From NCBI RefSeq assembly GCF_029589435.1, contig NZ_JARRAG010000002.1:4340001-4404000 (forward strand): a DNA stretch of 64,000 nt, read 5' to 3'. The stretch is from Paludisphaera mucosa. Its GTDB lineage: Bacteria; Planctomycetota; Planctomycetia; Isosphaerales; Isosphaeraceae. Shown here in pieces: positions 43,815 to 51,997 of this stretch (its first letter is position 1; every line of letters begins with the position of its first letter). Made by a program: the position numbers and the translations under genes. Under the pieces are notes generated by a model that saw nothing but the letters and a program-made list of their open reading frames with translations, made no database searches and had not been told where the DNA came from.

Positions 43815-44753
43815 CTACTTCCCCGGGGACGGCTTCGCCAGCGGGGGCTCGGGGCTGGCGTACACGGCCACGTCGCCATCCGACAGCCGCACCTGATAGA
43901 TCTTCATTCTCTGGTTGTCGGGCATCTCGAAATCTTGCAGCAACAGGCCCGCGTGCGCGACGCGGGCCTGCTCGATCTCGTCCCGATGGCGCTGCGTCAG
44001 CGCCTTGTCGTGGATCGGCAGATTCTCGAAATGGGGGACGGCGGTTCCATCGGCCAGCTTCACGCGGTACTCGTAAATCGTGGTGCCATCGCCCCCGACG
44101 ATTCTGCGCACGAATTCCGTCTTTCCGGCGGCGACCGCGTCCAGAAACATCGTCATCCTCCGCTCGCGCGCCTCGGGAGCGTCCGGCAGGAGGCGCGAGG
44201 TATTGAATACGGCGCCGTCGGCCCGCTTCCCCTGCAGGTAGACGCGCGTGCCGAGCGGGTCCGGCTCACGGCGGATCTCGGTCGCCTTCCCCTCGTCCAC
44301 GAGCCGGTCAACCTCTTCATGGGCCGCCTTGACCTTCTCCCCGGTCATATTCGGGTCGTCAGAAGCGAAAAACTCCGCCGAAACCATGGAGGACCATGTC
44401 GTGGTCCCATCGGGGTTCTCCACGGTGCGGGTGATCCGGGACGAAGCCTTCCCGGCGTCGATGACGAACAGCTTCTCGACCTTCTTCGCCACCTGGGCGC
44501 CGCCCCAGGCAGCCGCTCCCAACAGGATGACCGCGCCGAGCGCCCATGCCAGGCGCGTCGGGACCGGCCCGAACGGGCAAAAATTCATGACCCACCACCT
44601 CCAGGCGGCCACCGGACCAGCCCTACGGCGGGGGCTCGCCTCCATCCGCCTCATCAGTTCGTCACGGAGGCTCACCCGGTGAACGCCCGCGACGAGGCGC
44701 GGCGCCTCGGCCTGCGAGAGACGTCGCTCGATGTCCCGGTCGTCGCTTGCCAT
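43815..44753 (-). CDS. Single-pass membrane protein linked to an ECF sigma factor
   Basis: With the ATG at 44753 (GGAGG eight bases upstream; another ATG lies two codons earlier) the protein has 312 residues. It opens with MASDDRDIERRLSQAEAPRL and has one membrane segment (RLAWALGAVILLGAAAWGGA, about residues 62-82). The large exported part contains TTTWSSMVSAEFFASDDPN and YEYRVKLADGTAVPHFENLP. It lies just downstream of the ECF sigma gene, 32 bp away, which is the position of an anti-sigma factor. No zinc-binding anti-sigma motif is present in the cytoplasmic part, so its regulatory role is inferred from position. Confidence 0.65.
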   Translation of the reverse strand: MASDDRDIERRLSQAEAPRLVAGVHRVSLRDELMRRMEASPRRRAGPVAAWRWWVMNFCPFGPVPTRLAWALGAVILLGAAAWGGAQVAKKVEKLFVIDAGKASSRITRTVENPDGTTTWSSMVSAEFFASDDPNMTGEKVKAAHEEVDRLVDEGKATEIRREPDPLGTRVYLQGKRADGAVFNTSRLLPDAPEARERRMTMFLDAVAAGKTEFVRRIVGGDGTTIYEYRVKLADGTAVPHFENLPIHDKALTQRHRDEIEQARVAHAGLLLQDFEMPDNQRMKIYQVRLSDGDVAVYASPEPPLAKPSPGK

Positions 44754-44785
44754 GACCATGTCCTCCAGAGGAGGTGATGCCGATA

Positions 44786-45430
44786 TCAAGTCCCGGTTGC
44801 ATCGCCATCGTCGAGCGCCGCCCGGAGCTGGCTCAGGCCCCTGTGGACGAGCGACTTGACGGTCCCGACGCGACGACCCAGCACCTGGGCGACCTGATCG
44901 TTGTTGAGCCCCTCGAAGTAGCGCAGGACGAGCACGTCCTGGTAGGACTCGCCGAGCCGCCCGATGGCCCGACGCACCCTGGCGAACCGTTCGGCCTGCT
45001 CGCGGGCCGCCCCCGGGTCTTCCCGGCCGGGCTCGCGACTGAATCGCACGCGCCCCGACTCCTCGGCGCGCAGGTCTAGCGGTTCGGGCTCGGGATGCCG
45101 GCGCCGGGCACGTCGGTTCATCCGGAGCTGGTTGGTAGCGATCCGGTAGAGCCAGAGGCCGAACGGGGCCTCGCCCCGAAAGCGTCCCAGCCCGCGCAGG
45201 GCGGCGTAGAACGTGTCGCTCGTCAGTTCCTCGGCCGTCGCCACCCGCAAGGTCTGGCGGTACAAATAGCCCAAGACGCGGTCGTAGTGGCGCTCGTACA
45301 GCACGCCGAACGCCCAGACTTCGCCGGCTCTGGCGCGGGCGACCAGCTCGACTTCCGGCAAGATCCCTCGCGCGGCGGCCGTCCGGTCGTCGGGTGGCGA
45401 TCCCAAGTCGATACCCGCCACGTCTCGCAC
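44786..45430 (-). CDS. ECF RNA polymerase sigma factor
   Basis: The likely start is the GTG at 45430, because GGAGG lies seven bases upstream; an in-frame ATG at 45481 would add 17 residues but has no ribosome binding site. The 214-residue product has region 2 (FGVLYERHYDRVLGYLYRQT, ATAEELTSDTFYAAL, WLYRIATNQLRMNRRARR) and region 4 (VLRYFEGLNNDQVAQVLGRR then VGTVKSLVHRGLSQLR). It is of the SigE-like ECF type. The next gene downstream on the same strand is a membrane protein that may control it. This is one of three ECF sigma genes in 20 kb. Confidence 0.9.
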   Translation of the reverse strand: MRDVAGIDLGSPPDDRTAAARGILPEVELVARARAGEVWAFGVLYERHYDRVLGYLYRQTLRVATAEELTSDTFYAALRGLGRFRGEAPFGLWLYRIATNQLRMNRRARRRHPEPEPLDLRAEESGRVRFSREPGREDPGAAREQAERFARVRRAIGRLGESYQDVLVLRYFEGLNNDQVAQVLGRRVGTVKSLVHRGLSQLRAALDDGDATGT

Positions 45431-46013
45431 GCAATCGCCTCCCAGGCCAGCTCTCTTAAAGAGAGATGCCGCAATGCCCATTCGGTTGCACGGGCATGAT
45501 CGGGCCCCGCCATCCGGCCCGATCCGGAGGACGTCGACCCCCGCGGACATTCTCCCACGGCCCTCGCTCCGTCGAGGACTCCGGAGCGAGTGGGGCGAAT
45601 CGTCCTCACAGGCGACGGCGCCTCGGGGAGCCCCTGGACGAGGGGCCGAAGCCGTCGAGAATCGGACCGCAATCGCCTTCCTCGCGAGGGGAGGTGGCTC
45701 GCAAGGGCCGGACGATCGGGAGGGGGGAGGGGAGGTCCGGCGGAATTCGGAGCGCGGCGGCCGCTTCGCTCGCGACGCCGCGTCCCCCTCGACGGCCCCC
45801 CTCCTGCTACGCTGCGCGCGCCGAGAGGAGCAGCCGCATCGCCCGGGACCTGCGGACGACACCTCGACCTTGCGCCACGGCCCCCAAATGGGGTCGTCCG
45901 GATGCGGGCCCTCGATCGGCATCCGCACGAACCGACGGCGGCCGCGGGACGACGCGTGAGTCGTCCCGCGGCCGCGGCGTGATGTGATGCGATGCGACGC
46001 TCGCTGCGTCGGC
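45431..46013. other. Intergenic region with a long hairpin
   Basis: No gene is supported. It holds the upstream region of the ECF sigma gene and, near 45939-45974, the hairpin that ends the DUF1559 transcript. Several open frames on the plus strand are very arginine- and serine-rich and lack ribosome binding sites. Confidence 0.35.
45939..45974 (-). terminator. 15-bp perfect hairpin after the DUF1559 gene
   Basis: CGGCCGCGGGACGAC (45939-45953) pairs perfectly with GTCGTCCCGCGGCCG (45960-45974) around the loop GCGTGA. It lies 39 bp after the DUF1559 stop on the minus strand. There is no T tract downstream, so termination is inferred from the strength of the stem. Confidence 0.55.
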
Positions 46014-47114
46014 TCAGAAGGCGTCGGCGCTGATGATCTCGCCGCCCGCGATGGAGCCGAGGGCCTGATAGATCCCCGGGCCCTGGGCGCCCGCGCCCGA
46101 GGTGTAGCCCGAGCCGCCGATGGTCACGCCGACCGGCGCGCCCGTCGTCGCGTCGAGGGTCCAGCTCGCGATCGAGTCCTTGACGAACTTCACGGAGCCG
46201 TCGCAGAAGGCGAAGTTGGCGCCGCCGGGGTGGAAGCTCGACGCCGCCTGCACGAACGCCGAGCCGCCGGTGACCGTCGGCAGGTTCACCTTCTTCTTCT
46301 GGATGTTGGGCGGGTAGTAGGTCGTGAACGTGCTGTCGCCGTAGTCGCCCGAGATCCACCAGTGCCAGCGGTAGAACGACCGGGCGTCCGACTTGCTCAG
46401 CAGCCCGTGGGCCCGCTCCCCGAACGCGAACGTGTTGCTGGTGCCGTCGGTGATCGCGGCCAGCCGGACGATGCTGCGGCTCGCGCCGGGGAGCATCTGG
46501 GTGTAGCCCACCGTGACGATCGGCCCGTTGTGCTGGTTCATGGCGGCCGTCGCCTGCGCGACGTCGTACGGGTTCGTGGCCGCGGTGCCGTACCAGTTGC
46601 CGGCCCAGTAGCCGTAGCATCCGGCGTAGCTCGTGAACGCGAACTTCTGCGGGATCCCGTGCTGGCCGTTGGGGTCTTCCGTATACGTGTTCCCCGCCAT
46701 CTCGGTGTCGCTCGGGCAGAAGAACAGGTTCACCTGGGTGCCGCTGACCGTCACATTGGCATTCGTCCGGTAGGCGAACGACGTGTTATAGGCGCTGAAA
46801 AGAGGACCCTGCTCGACGTACGGCAGGAGCTGGGCGAGGCAGCTGTACGCGTTGTCGTAGCCCAGCGACGAGCCCGGCGCGAGCTGGCCGGCGAACGCCC
46901 ACGGATAGGAGCTGTTCGAGCTCTCGTAGTTGGCCAGGCCGAGGCCCAACTGCTTCAGGTTGTTGACGCACTGGGCGCGGCGGGCCGCCTCGCGCGCCGA
47001 CTGGACGGCGGGGAGCAGCAGGGCGATCAGCACCGCGATGATCGCGATGACGACGAGCAGCTCGATCAGCGTGAAGGCGCGACGTCGCGCCTCGGGGTGG
47101 GCATGGGCGATCAC
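46014..47114 (-). CDS. DUF1559 pseudopilin-like protein
   Basis: The 366-residue protein has the hallmark planctomycete DUF1559 layout: a type IV pilin-like N-terminus [20 protein letters not shown] with the prepilin peptidase site before the phenylalanine, followed by [19 protein letters not shown] and [13 protein letters not shown]. The exported domain includes [10 protein letters not shown] and ends in [13 protein letters not shown], the typical DGSV phrase. Planctomycete genomes carry many such genes. They are thought to be exported by a type II secretion or type IV pilus-like machine, but their role is not settled. A 59-residue lipoprotein gene lies 52 bp upstream on the same strand. Confidence 0.9.
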   Translation of the reverse strand: MIAHAHPEARRRAFTLIELLVVIAIIAVLIALLLPAVQSAREAARRAQCVNNLKQLGLGLANYESSNSSYPWAFAGQLAPGSSLGYDNAYSCLAQLLPYVEQGPLFSAYNTSFAYRTNANVTVSGTQVNLFFCPSDTEMAGNTYTEDPNGQHGIPQKFAFTSYAGCYGYWAGNWYGTAATNPYDVAQATAAMNQHNGPIVTVGYTQMLPGASRSIVRLAAITDGTSNTFAFGERAHGLLSKSDARSFYRWHWWISGDYGDSTFTTYYPPNIQKKKVNLPTVTGGSAFVQAASSFHPGGANFAFCDGSVKFVKDSIASWTLDATTGAPVGVTIGGSGYTSGAGAQGPGIYQALGSIAGGEIISADAF

Positions 47115-47166
47115 GAATGTCTCCGCGAAAAGGATGGGCTGGGGAACGGGCGATGGCTTGCTTTTC

Positions 47167-47346
47167 TCAAGGCTTGCCCCAGCCCGCGTTCTTCCCCAGC
47201 CGCCCCTTCTTCTCCGGCGTCGGCGTCTTGTCGTTCTCGACCGAGATCGACCCGACGGCCGGTTGATCCGGATCCTGGATCGAGCATCCGGGGCCTGCGA
47301 AGAAGAGGAGGGCGCATGCGAAGGCGAGGAAGAGGCTGGGGCGCAT
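47167..47346 (-). CDS. Very small lipoprotein (59 aa) upstream of DUF1559
   Basis: This short gene, easy to miss because it is under 60 codons, encodes [20 protein letters not shown] followed by C21 and then [19 protein letters not shown] and a basic, glycine-rich end. The signal peptide with a Cys at its end fits a lipoprotein, although the lipobox (GPGC) is not ideal. It lies 52 bp before the DUF1559 gene on the same strand. Small lipoproteins of this kind commonly accompany DUF1559 genes in planctomycetes, so co-transcription is likely. Function is unknown. Confidence 0.65.
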   Translation of the reverse strand: MRPSLFLAFACALLFFAGPGCSIQDPDQPAVGSISVENDKTPTPEKKGRLGKNAGWGKP

Positions 47347-47716
47347 GGGTGGTGCTCAGGGGGGCGGGGAGCGAATCGGCGGATCGACGTCGATCGGCCC
47401 GAGGGAGGATGATGATATCCCGTCGCCGCGAAGATTTCGTGAGTAAAACAGGAAGGTTATGCAAACCAACTAATATTTAGTATACATACAATTCATATTA
47501 ACAAGATATTTTGATTCTTAACATGTGATCGAGGCTCCCGATCGGGGGACGACCCTCCGGGGGCGATCGAGGCCTCGACCTCCGCCCCGCCCGGGGGTAG
47601 ACTGCGCGTCGGGCGGGCGCTCGGTCCCGCCGTACGGCGATCGAGGACGACGGCCGGGCGTCGCGCCGACCGTACCGAGATCGCGCTTCCGTCCGTCGCT
47701 ATTCGGTGGGTTCGCG
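47347..47716. other. Divergent promoter region with an AT-rich island
   Basis: No gene is supported. It separates the small lipoprotein (minus) from the sialate O-acetylesterase (plus). The stretch 47440-47525 is strikingly AT-rich for this genome (for example TAATATTTAGTATACATAC). A candidate promoter lies inside it. Such a tract may also bind a nucleoid protein. Confidence 0.45.
47479..47504 (-). promoter_or_regulatory. Candidate sigma70-type promoter for the lipoprotein-DUF1559 transcript
   Basis: On the minus strand TTGTTA (complement of 47499-47504) is followed after 14 bases by TATACT (complement of 47479-47484). The -10 box is good but the spacer is two to four bases short of the usual 16-18. 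It would give a leader of about 125 bases before the lipoprotein start. Confidence 0.35.
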
Positions 47717-49618
47717 ATGCCCGCTCCACGACGATCCGCGGCGTTTGCGCTCTTGATCCTGGCGGCGGCCTCGCCCGCGGGGGCCGCCGGGATCCGGCTC
47801 GGGGCCCCGTTCGGCGACCACATGGTGGTCCAGAGGGACCGCCCGGTCCGGGTGTGGGGCGAGGCGGCGGGCGGGGCGGGCGTCGAGGTCCGCCTGGGGC
47901 CGCGCATGGCGAGGGCCGCGGCCGCGGCCGACGGCCGCTGGTCGGCGACGTTGGAGGCGCTGCCGGCCGGCGGGCCGTACGTCCTGGCGGCCGAGTCCGG
48001 CGGGGAGAAGGCCGGGGCGGCGGACGTCCTCGTCGGCGACGTCTGGCTCTGCTCCGGCCAGTCGAACATGCAGATGACCCTGAAGGAATGCGACGGCGGG
48101 CTCGAGGCCGCCGAAGCCGCGGGGGCGCTCGCGAAGCTCCGCCTGGGCTCGATCGGCCGTCGGGCGAGCGCGGCCCCGGAATCGGGCGGCGACGTCCGCT
48201 GGCGCGTCGCCTCGCGCGATTCCGCGAGGGACTTCTCCGGGGTCGGATTCTTCTTCGCGGCCGACCTGTCGGCCGATCCCGCGCTCCGGGACGTCCCTCT
48301 GGGGGTCCTCGACGCCTCGTTCGGCGGCACGATGTGCGAGGCCTGGACGCCCGCGGAGGCGCTGGCGGGTTTCGCCCGGGACGACCTCCGGGATTCGATG
48401 TTCGGCGTCAAACCGTCGGCGCTGTACAACGGCATGATCGCCCCGCTGGGGAAGGCCCCGATCAAGGGGGTGGTCTGGTATCAGGGCGAGGGCAACTCGG
48501 ACCGCCCGGCGAGCTATCCGAGGCTCCTGGCGGCCCTCATCGCCTCGTGGAGGGGCCGGTTCGAGTCCCCGGACCTGCCGTTCATCGTCGTCCAGCTGCC
48601 GGACTACGCGGCCGGCTGGGGCGGGGTGTCGTGGGCCTGGATGCGCGAGGCCCAGGCGTCGGCCGTCCGGGCGACGGAGCACGCCTCGCTGGCGGTCGGG
48701 ATCGACACCAACGACGGGTCCGACCTGCACCCTCGCCGGAAGCGCGAGATCGGCCGGAGGGCCGCACTCCTGGCCCTCCACGACGTGTACGGCCGCCCGG
48801 TCGTCGCGCGAGGCCCGGAGTTCCAGAGGGCGACGCCCGAGGGGGGCTCGTTGCGCGTGGCGTTCGACGCCGCCGGGGACGGGCTGGCCTCGCGGGGCGG
48901 CGGCCCCATCCGCGGGTTCGCGGTGGCCGGGGCGGACGGCCGATATCGGTATGCCGACGCCGTCGTCGAGGGCGACGCCGTGGTGCTGCGCAGCGAGGCG
49001 GTCCCCGCCCCCCTCACGGTCCGCTACGCCTGGGGCGGCGCCCCGGGCGCGAACCTCGTCAATCGCGCCGGGCTGCCGGCCGCGCCGTTCCGGACGGACG
49101 GCGCGACCCGTCCCGACGCCGACGTCCAGCGGCCGCCCGTCGGCCGCATCGTCCGGACGAGGTCCTACGAGACGGCGATCAACGGCGTCGGCTCGGTGAC
49201 GAGCCTGGTCGTCGGGGGTCGACAGTTCCTCTCGAACGAGCCGGGATGGGGCGGCGGCACGACCATCACCGGGGGGCTGGCCCCCCGCGAGCTGGCCGAC
49301 GTCCACGAGCCCGGCCCGGGTTGCGTCGCGTTCCGCGACGACCTCGTCGACCTGGTCCTGGAGTTCGGCGACGGGCGCATGGACTGGACGGTCGCCAACC
49401 GGGGCAAGGACGAGATCCGGCTCCGGATCGCCCTGCACCCGAGGGTCGCGGTCCGTCGACGGGGCGACGCCGAGCCGGTGGAGCTTCGCCGCGACGCCGC
49501 CGCCGTGCTCGTGACCGGGGTGGACGTCGTGAGCGACTCGGAAGGCGGGCCCGTCCTGGAGGCCGTCATCGGCGGCCAGGCGTCGAAGCGGCTCTCCCTG
49601 TCGATTCCGGATCGGTGA
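47717..49618 (+). CDS. Secreted sialate O-acetylesterase-like (SASA, CE-type)
   Basis: The 633-residue protein has a signal peptide (MPAPRRSAAFALLILAAASPAGA) and the sialate O-acetylesterase/SASA family (PF03629) core. The nucleophile is S116 in GQSNM, block VWYQGEGNSDRPASY follows at about 253-267, and the D336/H338 pair sits in GSDLHPRR. Family members remove O-acetyl groups from sialic acid or from plant polysaccharides such as xylan or pectin; the substrate here is unknown. After about residue 520 there is a beta-sandwich of about 110 residues. An AT-rich promoter zone lies upstream. Confidence 0.85.
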   Translation: MPAPRRSAAFALLILAAASPAGAAGIRLGAPFGDHMVVQRDRPVRVWGEAAGGAGVEVRLGPRMARAAAAADGRWSATLEALPAGGPYVLAAESGGEKAGAADVLVGDVWLCSGQSNMQMTLKECDGGLEAAEAAGALAKLRLGSIGRRASAAPESGGDVRWRVASRDSARDFSGVGFFFAADLSADPALRDVPLGVLDASFGGTMCEAWTPAEALAGFARDDLRDSMFGVKPSALYNGMIAPLGKAPIKGVVWYQGEGNSDRPASYPRLLAALIASWRGRFESPDLPFIVVQLPDYAAGWGGVSWAWMREAQASAVRATEHASLAVGIDTNDGSDLHPRRKREIGRRAALLALHDVYGRPVVARGPEFQRATPEGGSLRVAFDAAGDGLASRGGGPIRGFAVAGADGRYRYADAVVEGDAVVLRSEAVPAPLTVRYAWGGAPGANLVNRAGLPAAPFRTDGATRPDADVQRPPVGRIVRTRSYETAINGVGSVTSLVVGGRQFLSNEPGWGGGTTITGGLAPRELADVHEPGPGCVAFRDDLVDLVLEFGDGRMDWTVANRGKDEIRLRIALHPRVAVRRRGDAEPVELRRDAAAVLVTGVDVVSDSEGGPVLEAVIGGQASKRLSLSIPDR

Positions 49619-49622
49619 CGAT

Positions 49623-49657
49623 CCGCCCCGCAGGGCGGCGACCGACCGACGGGGCGG
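49623..49657. terminator. Hairpin between convergent genes
   Basis: CCGCCCCG (49623-49630) pairs with CGGGGCGG (49650-49657), and a tighter alternative pairs CCGCCC with GGGCGG (49633-49638). It lies 5 bp after the esterase stop and 13 bp before the end of the convergent lipoprotein gene. There is no T tract. Confidence 0.45.
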
Positions 49658-49669
49658 GACGGCGTCTCG

Positions 49670-50260
49670 TCACCGGGCCCCGACGCCGATCAGGACCCGC
49701 GTGCCGTCGCGGAGGGCCCGCTCGTAGAAGAAGAGCTGGTTCTCGGGGGCGTCGACGAGCGTGGAGAAGGGGGGGGCGTCGCCGTCCTTGAAGGTGCAGC
49801 GGAGGGTCACGCGACCGGATTCGTCCTTCTCGAACGTGGTGTCGGCGAGCCGGCCGCCCCCCAGGTCGCACGTCAGCGTCGCGCCGGGGTTGAGACGTTC
49901 GCTGAGCGAGACGATCAGCTCGAACCCGTGGTCCGGCAGGATCTTGCGGAGCTGGGTGCGGACCGTCGAGAGCCGAGGGTCGATCGTCGACGACCCCGGG
50001 ACGGCCTTGATCGCGAAGACCGTCACCTGGCGGGCGTCTTCCGGGCTGACGGCGACGATGGGCGGGGGGACGGGGTCCGCTCCCGGCGACGGCGGGCGTT
50101 GCGAGCATCCCGAGGCGAGCACGAGGATGGCCGCGAGCAACGAGTAAGGCGTCCGCGAAGCGCCTCGACCCTCATCCGGCCCTTCGGGCCACCTTCCCCC
50201 GGGGGGAGAAGGGTTCGGACGGTGGTTAGCGGCCATCCGGGCCCCTCGCTTCCCGCTCAC
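49670..50260 (-). CDS. Lipoprotein with a REP-like repeat inside its N-terminus
   Basis: The 196-residue frame starts at a GTG that overlaps the stop of the upstream anti-sigma-like gene by four bases (GTGA), which favours translational coupling. The lipoprotein signal SLLAAILVLASGC comes only at about residues 40-52 (lipobox ASGC). The stretch before it (SPPGGRWPEGPDEG) is encoded by a REP-like repeat at 50169-50213, so the repeat appears to have landed in frame and lengthened the N-region. A TTG at the S-L-L could also be the real start. The mature part is beta-rich (TRTQLRKILPDHGFELIVS, LRCTFKDGDAPPF) and has no known motif. It is third in a sigma-anti-sigma-lipoprotein set. Confidence 0.7.
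   Translation of the reverse strand: MSGKRGARMAANHRPNPSPPGGRWPEGPDEGRGASRTPYSLLAAILVLASGCSQRPPSPGADPVPPPIVAVSPEDARQVTVFAIKAVPGSSTIDPRLSTVRTQLRKILPDHGFELIVSLSERLNPGATLTCDLGGGRLADTTFEKDESGRVTLRCTFKDGDAPPFSTLVDAPENQLFFYERALRDGTRVLIGVGAR
50169..50213. repeat. REP-like palindromic repeat, copy A
   Basis: The sequence begins CCCTCATCCGGCCC, then TTCGGGCCACCTTCC, and ends GGGGGGAGAAGGG. It contains two hairpins, GGCCC-tt-CGGGCC and CCTTCC/GGAGAAGG. It matches copies at 56277 and 56164. It lies inside the 5' end of a lipoprotein gene. Confidence 0.7.
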
Positions 50261-50730
50261 TCCGACATCGCGACGACCGGGCCGGCCATCGATTCGAGGA
50301 GGTTGTAGACGAGGTACCAGGCGTCGACGCCGGCGGGCCCGGCCTGGGGGGAGAGGTCGGTGGTCTGGAGGACGTCGGCGTTCGAGCGGATCAGCACGAG
50401 CTGGCCCTCCTCGATCCGGACGACGGCGGTGGCCGTGCGCGAGACGTCGTCGGCGTCGGGCCGGGAGCCGTTCCTCAGGGTGATCCCCACCGCCAGCAGG
50501 ATCGCGGCGGCCTGGGCGATCAGCACGAGGCCGGCGGCGGCCCAGCGCCCGGCGCGGGGCGGCGGCATGACGAGGGTCAGGGGGCGGGCGTGGGCGGCCG
50601 GTTCGTCGTCCAGCCGGCTCAACGACGCCCAGACGCGGTCCCAGGCCTCGGCCGGGGGGGCCGGGGGCCGGGTCGCTTCCCAGAGTCGGTCGAGGCCGGT
50701 CGCCTCGTTGCGGTCGCGGTCGGCTTGCAT
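50257..50730 (-). CDS. Single-pass membrane protein, probable anti-sigma factor
   Basis: This 157-residue protein has a cytoplasmic N-terminal half (LDRLWEATRPPAPPAEAW and DRVWASLSRLDDE), one membrane segment (WAAAGLVLIAQAAAILLAVGI, about residues 64-84) and a short exported C-terminal domain (VVRIEEGQLVLIRSNADVLQ). It lies 21 bp downstream of an ECF sigma gene on the same strand and overlaps the following lipoprotein gene by four bases. There is no zinc-binding anti-sigma motif, so the anti-sigma role comes from size, topology and position. The WxxVWxxL segment might be the sigma-binding helix. Confidence 0.7.
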   Translation of the reverse strand: MQADRDRNEATGLDRLWEATRPPAPPAEAWDRVWASLSRLDDEPAAHARPLTLVMPPPRAGRWAAAGLVLIAQAAAILLAVGITLRNGSRPDADDVSRTATAVVRIEEGQLVLIRSNADVLQTTDLSPQAGPAGVDAWYLVYNLLESMAGPVVAMSE

Positions 50731-50751
50731 GGGTCTTCCTATCCTATCTTC

Positions 50752-51330
50752 TCAATCGAGCCCTTTCAGGCGGTCCCAATCGAGCATCTCCTGGAGCTTG
50801 CGGCGGGCGGCGTTGATCCGGCTCATCACGGTGCCGATCGGGACGTCCTGGGCCTCGGCGATCTCCTTGTAGCTCAGACCCGCCTCGGCGAACATCACGA
50901 ACGTCGCCCGGAGGGTGGGGGAGAGCCGGCCGAGGGCCTCGTCGAGCGTCCGCCGGAGGTCCTGCCGCTGGAGGCCCCGAGCCGGGTCGTCGTCGGGGCT
51001 GGGGCTCGTCGGATCCCCTTCCAGCGTCACGAACTTACGCCGCTTCCTCCGCCTCCCCTGGTCGAGCGCCGTGTTGACGACGATCCGCAGCAGCCAGAAC
51101 CGGAACCCGCCGCGGCCGTCGAACTCGTCGAGCCGGGAGAAGGCTTTCAGGAGCGATTCCTGGACCGCGTCGAGCGCGTCGGCCTCGTCTCCCAAAAGCC
51201 GGTAGGCCGTCCGATACGCGTCGTCCCGATGGCGGAGGAACAGCTCCTCGCGGGCCGCGAGATCCCGCCCCCGCGCCCGCTGGACCAGCACCTCGTCGGG
51301 GATGGATGCGACCGTCGGGGCGTCCAGCAT
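50752..51330 (-). CDS. ECF RNA polymerase sigma factor
   Basis: The 192-residue protein has region 2 (EELFLRHRDDAYRTAYRLLG, ADALDAVQESLLKAFSRL, FRFWLLRIVVNTALDQGRRR) and region 4 (FVMFAEAGLSYKEIAEAQDV and PIGTVMSRINAARRKLQ). It is the third ECF sigma gene in the window. Downstream, an anti-sigma-like membrane protein and a lipoprotein follow on the same strand with overlap, forming a likely regulatory operon. It is divergent from hpt, with 123 bp between the starts. Confidence 0.9.
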   Translation of the reverse strand: MLDAPTVASIPDEVLVQRARGRDLAAREELFLRHRDDAYRTAYRLLGDEADALDAVQESLLKAFSRLDEFDGRGGFRFWLLRIVVNTALDQGRRRKRRKFVTLEGDPTSPSPDDDPARGLQRQDLRRTLDEALGRLSPTLRATFVMFAEAGLSYKEIAEAQDVPIGTVMSRINAARRKLQEMLDWDRLKGLD

Positions 51331-51453
51331 ACGATCTCCTACCCAGACGAGACGATCCCGGCCCGGCTCCTATTCGATCCCCCGGGCCATCGGTTACACT
51401 AGATCCTCCGCGGGCCGCCGCATCCCATTGTAACGCGAGGAGTCCCGACCGCC

Positions 51454-51969
51454 GTGCCCGTCGAGGTCCTGATCCCGGAAGCCGCCCTCCACGACCGCGT
51501 CCGCGAGCTGGGCGGCGAGGTCGCGCGCGACTACGCCGGCAAGCCGCTGACGATCGTGGCGATCCTGACCGGCAGCCTGATGGTCCTGGCCGACCTGGTC
51601 CGGGCGGTCGACGTCCCCCACCGGATCGGCCTGCTGCACGCCAGCAGCTACCGCGGGGCGTCGACGACCTCGTCCACGCTGATCATCAACGAGAACCTCG
51701 CCCCCGACGTGGTCGATCGCGACGTGCTGCTGCTCGACGACATCCTCGACACCGGCCAGACCCTCGCGGCGCTCGTCGACCACATCGCCGCGCGGGGGGC
51801 GAAGAGCGTCAAGACGGCCGTCCTGCTCCGCAAGGTCGGCCGGCAGACGGTCCCGATCGAGCCCGACTACTGCGGCTTCACGATCCCCGACGCCTTCGTC
51901 GTCGGCTACGGGCTCGACTACGACGACGACTACCGCCACCTCCCCTACGTCGGCGTCCTCCAGGACTGA
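51454..51969 (+). CDS. hpt: Hypoxanthine phosphoribosyltransferase
   Basis: The 171-residue product, starting at a GTG, has the type I phosphoribosyltransferase layout. IVAILTGSLMVLADLVRAV is the pyrophosphate loop region, and SSYRGASTTSS is the mobile loop with the SY pair. VLLLDDILDTGQTL is the PRPP motif, and VGYGLDYDDDYRHLPYVGVL is the typical C-terminus. It salvages hypoxanthine (and probably guanine) to nucleotides in the cytosol. Two glycosyltransferase genes follow within 28 bp, so it probably heads that operon, although the functions are not linked. Confidence 0.93.
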   Translation: MPVEVLIPEAALHDRVRELGGEVARDYAGKPLTIVAILTGSLMVLADLVRAVDVPHRIGLLHASSYRGASTTSSTLIINENLAPDVVDRDVLLLDDILDTGQTLAALVDHIAARGAKSVKTAVLLRKVGRQTVPIEPDYCGFTIPDAFVVGYGLDYDDDYRHLPYVGVLQD

Positions 51970-51997
51970 CCGAGCCGGACCGAGTCGAGCGCCCTCC

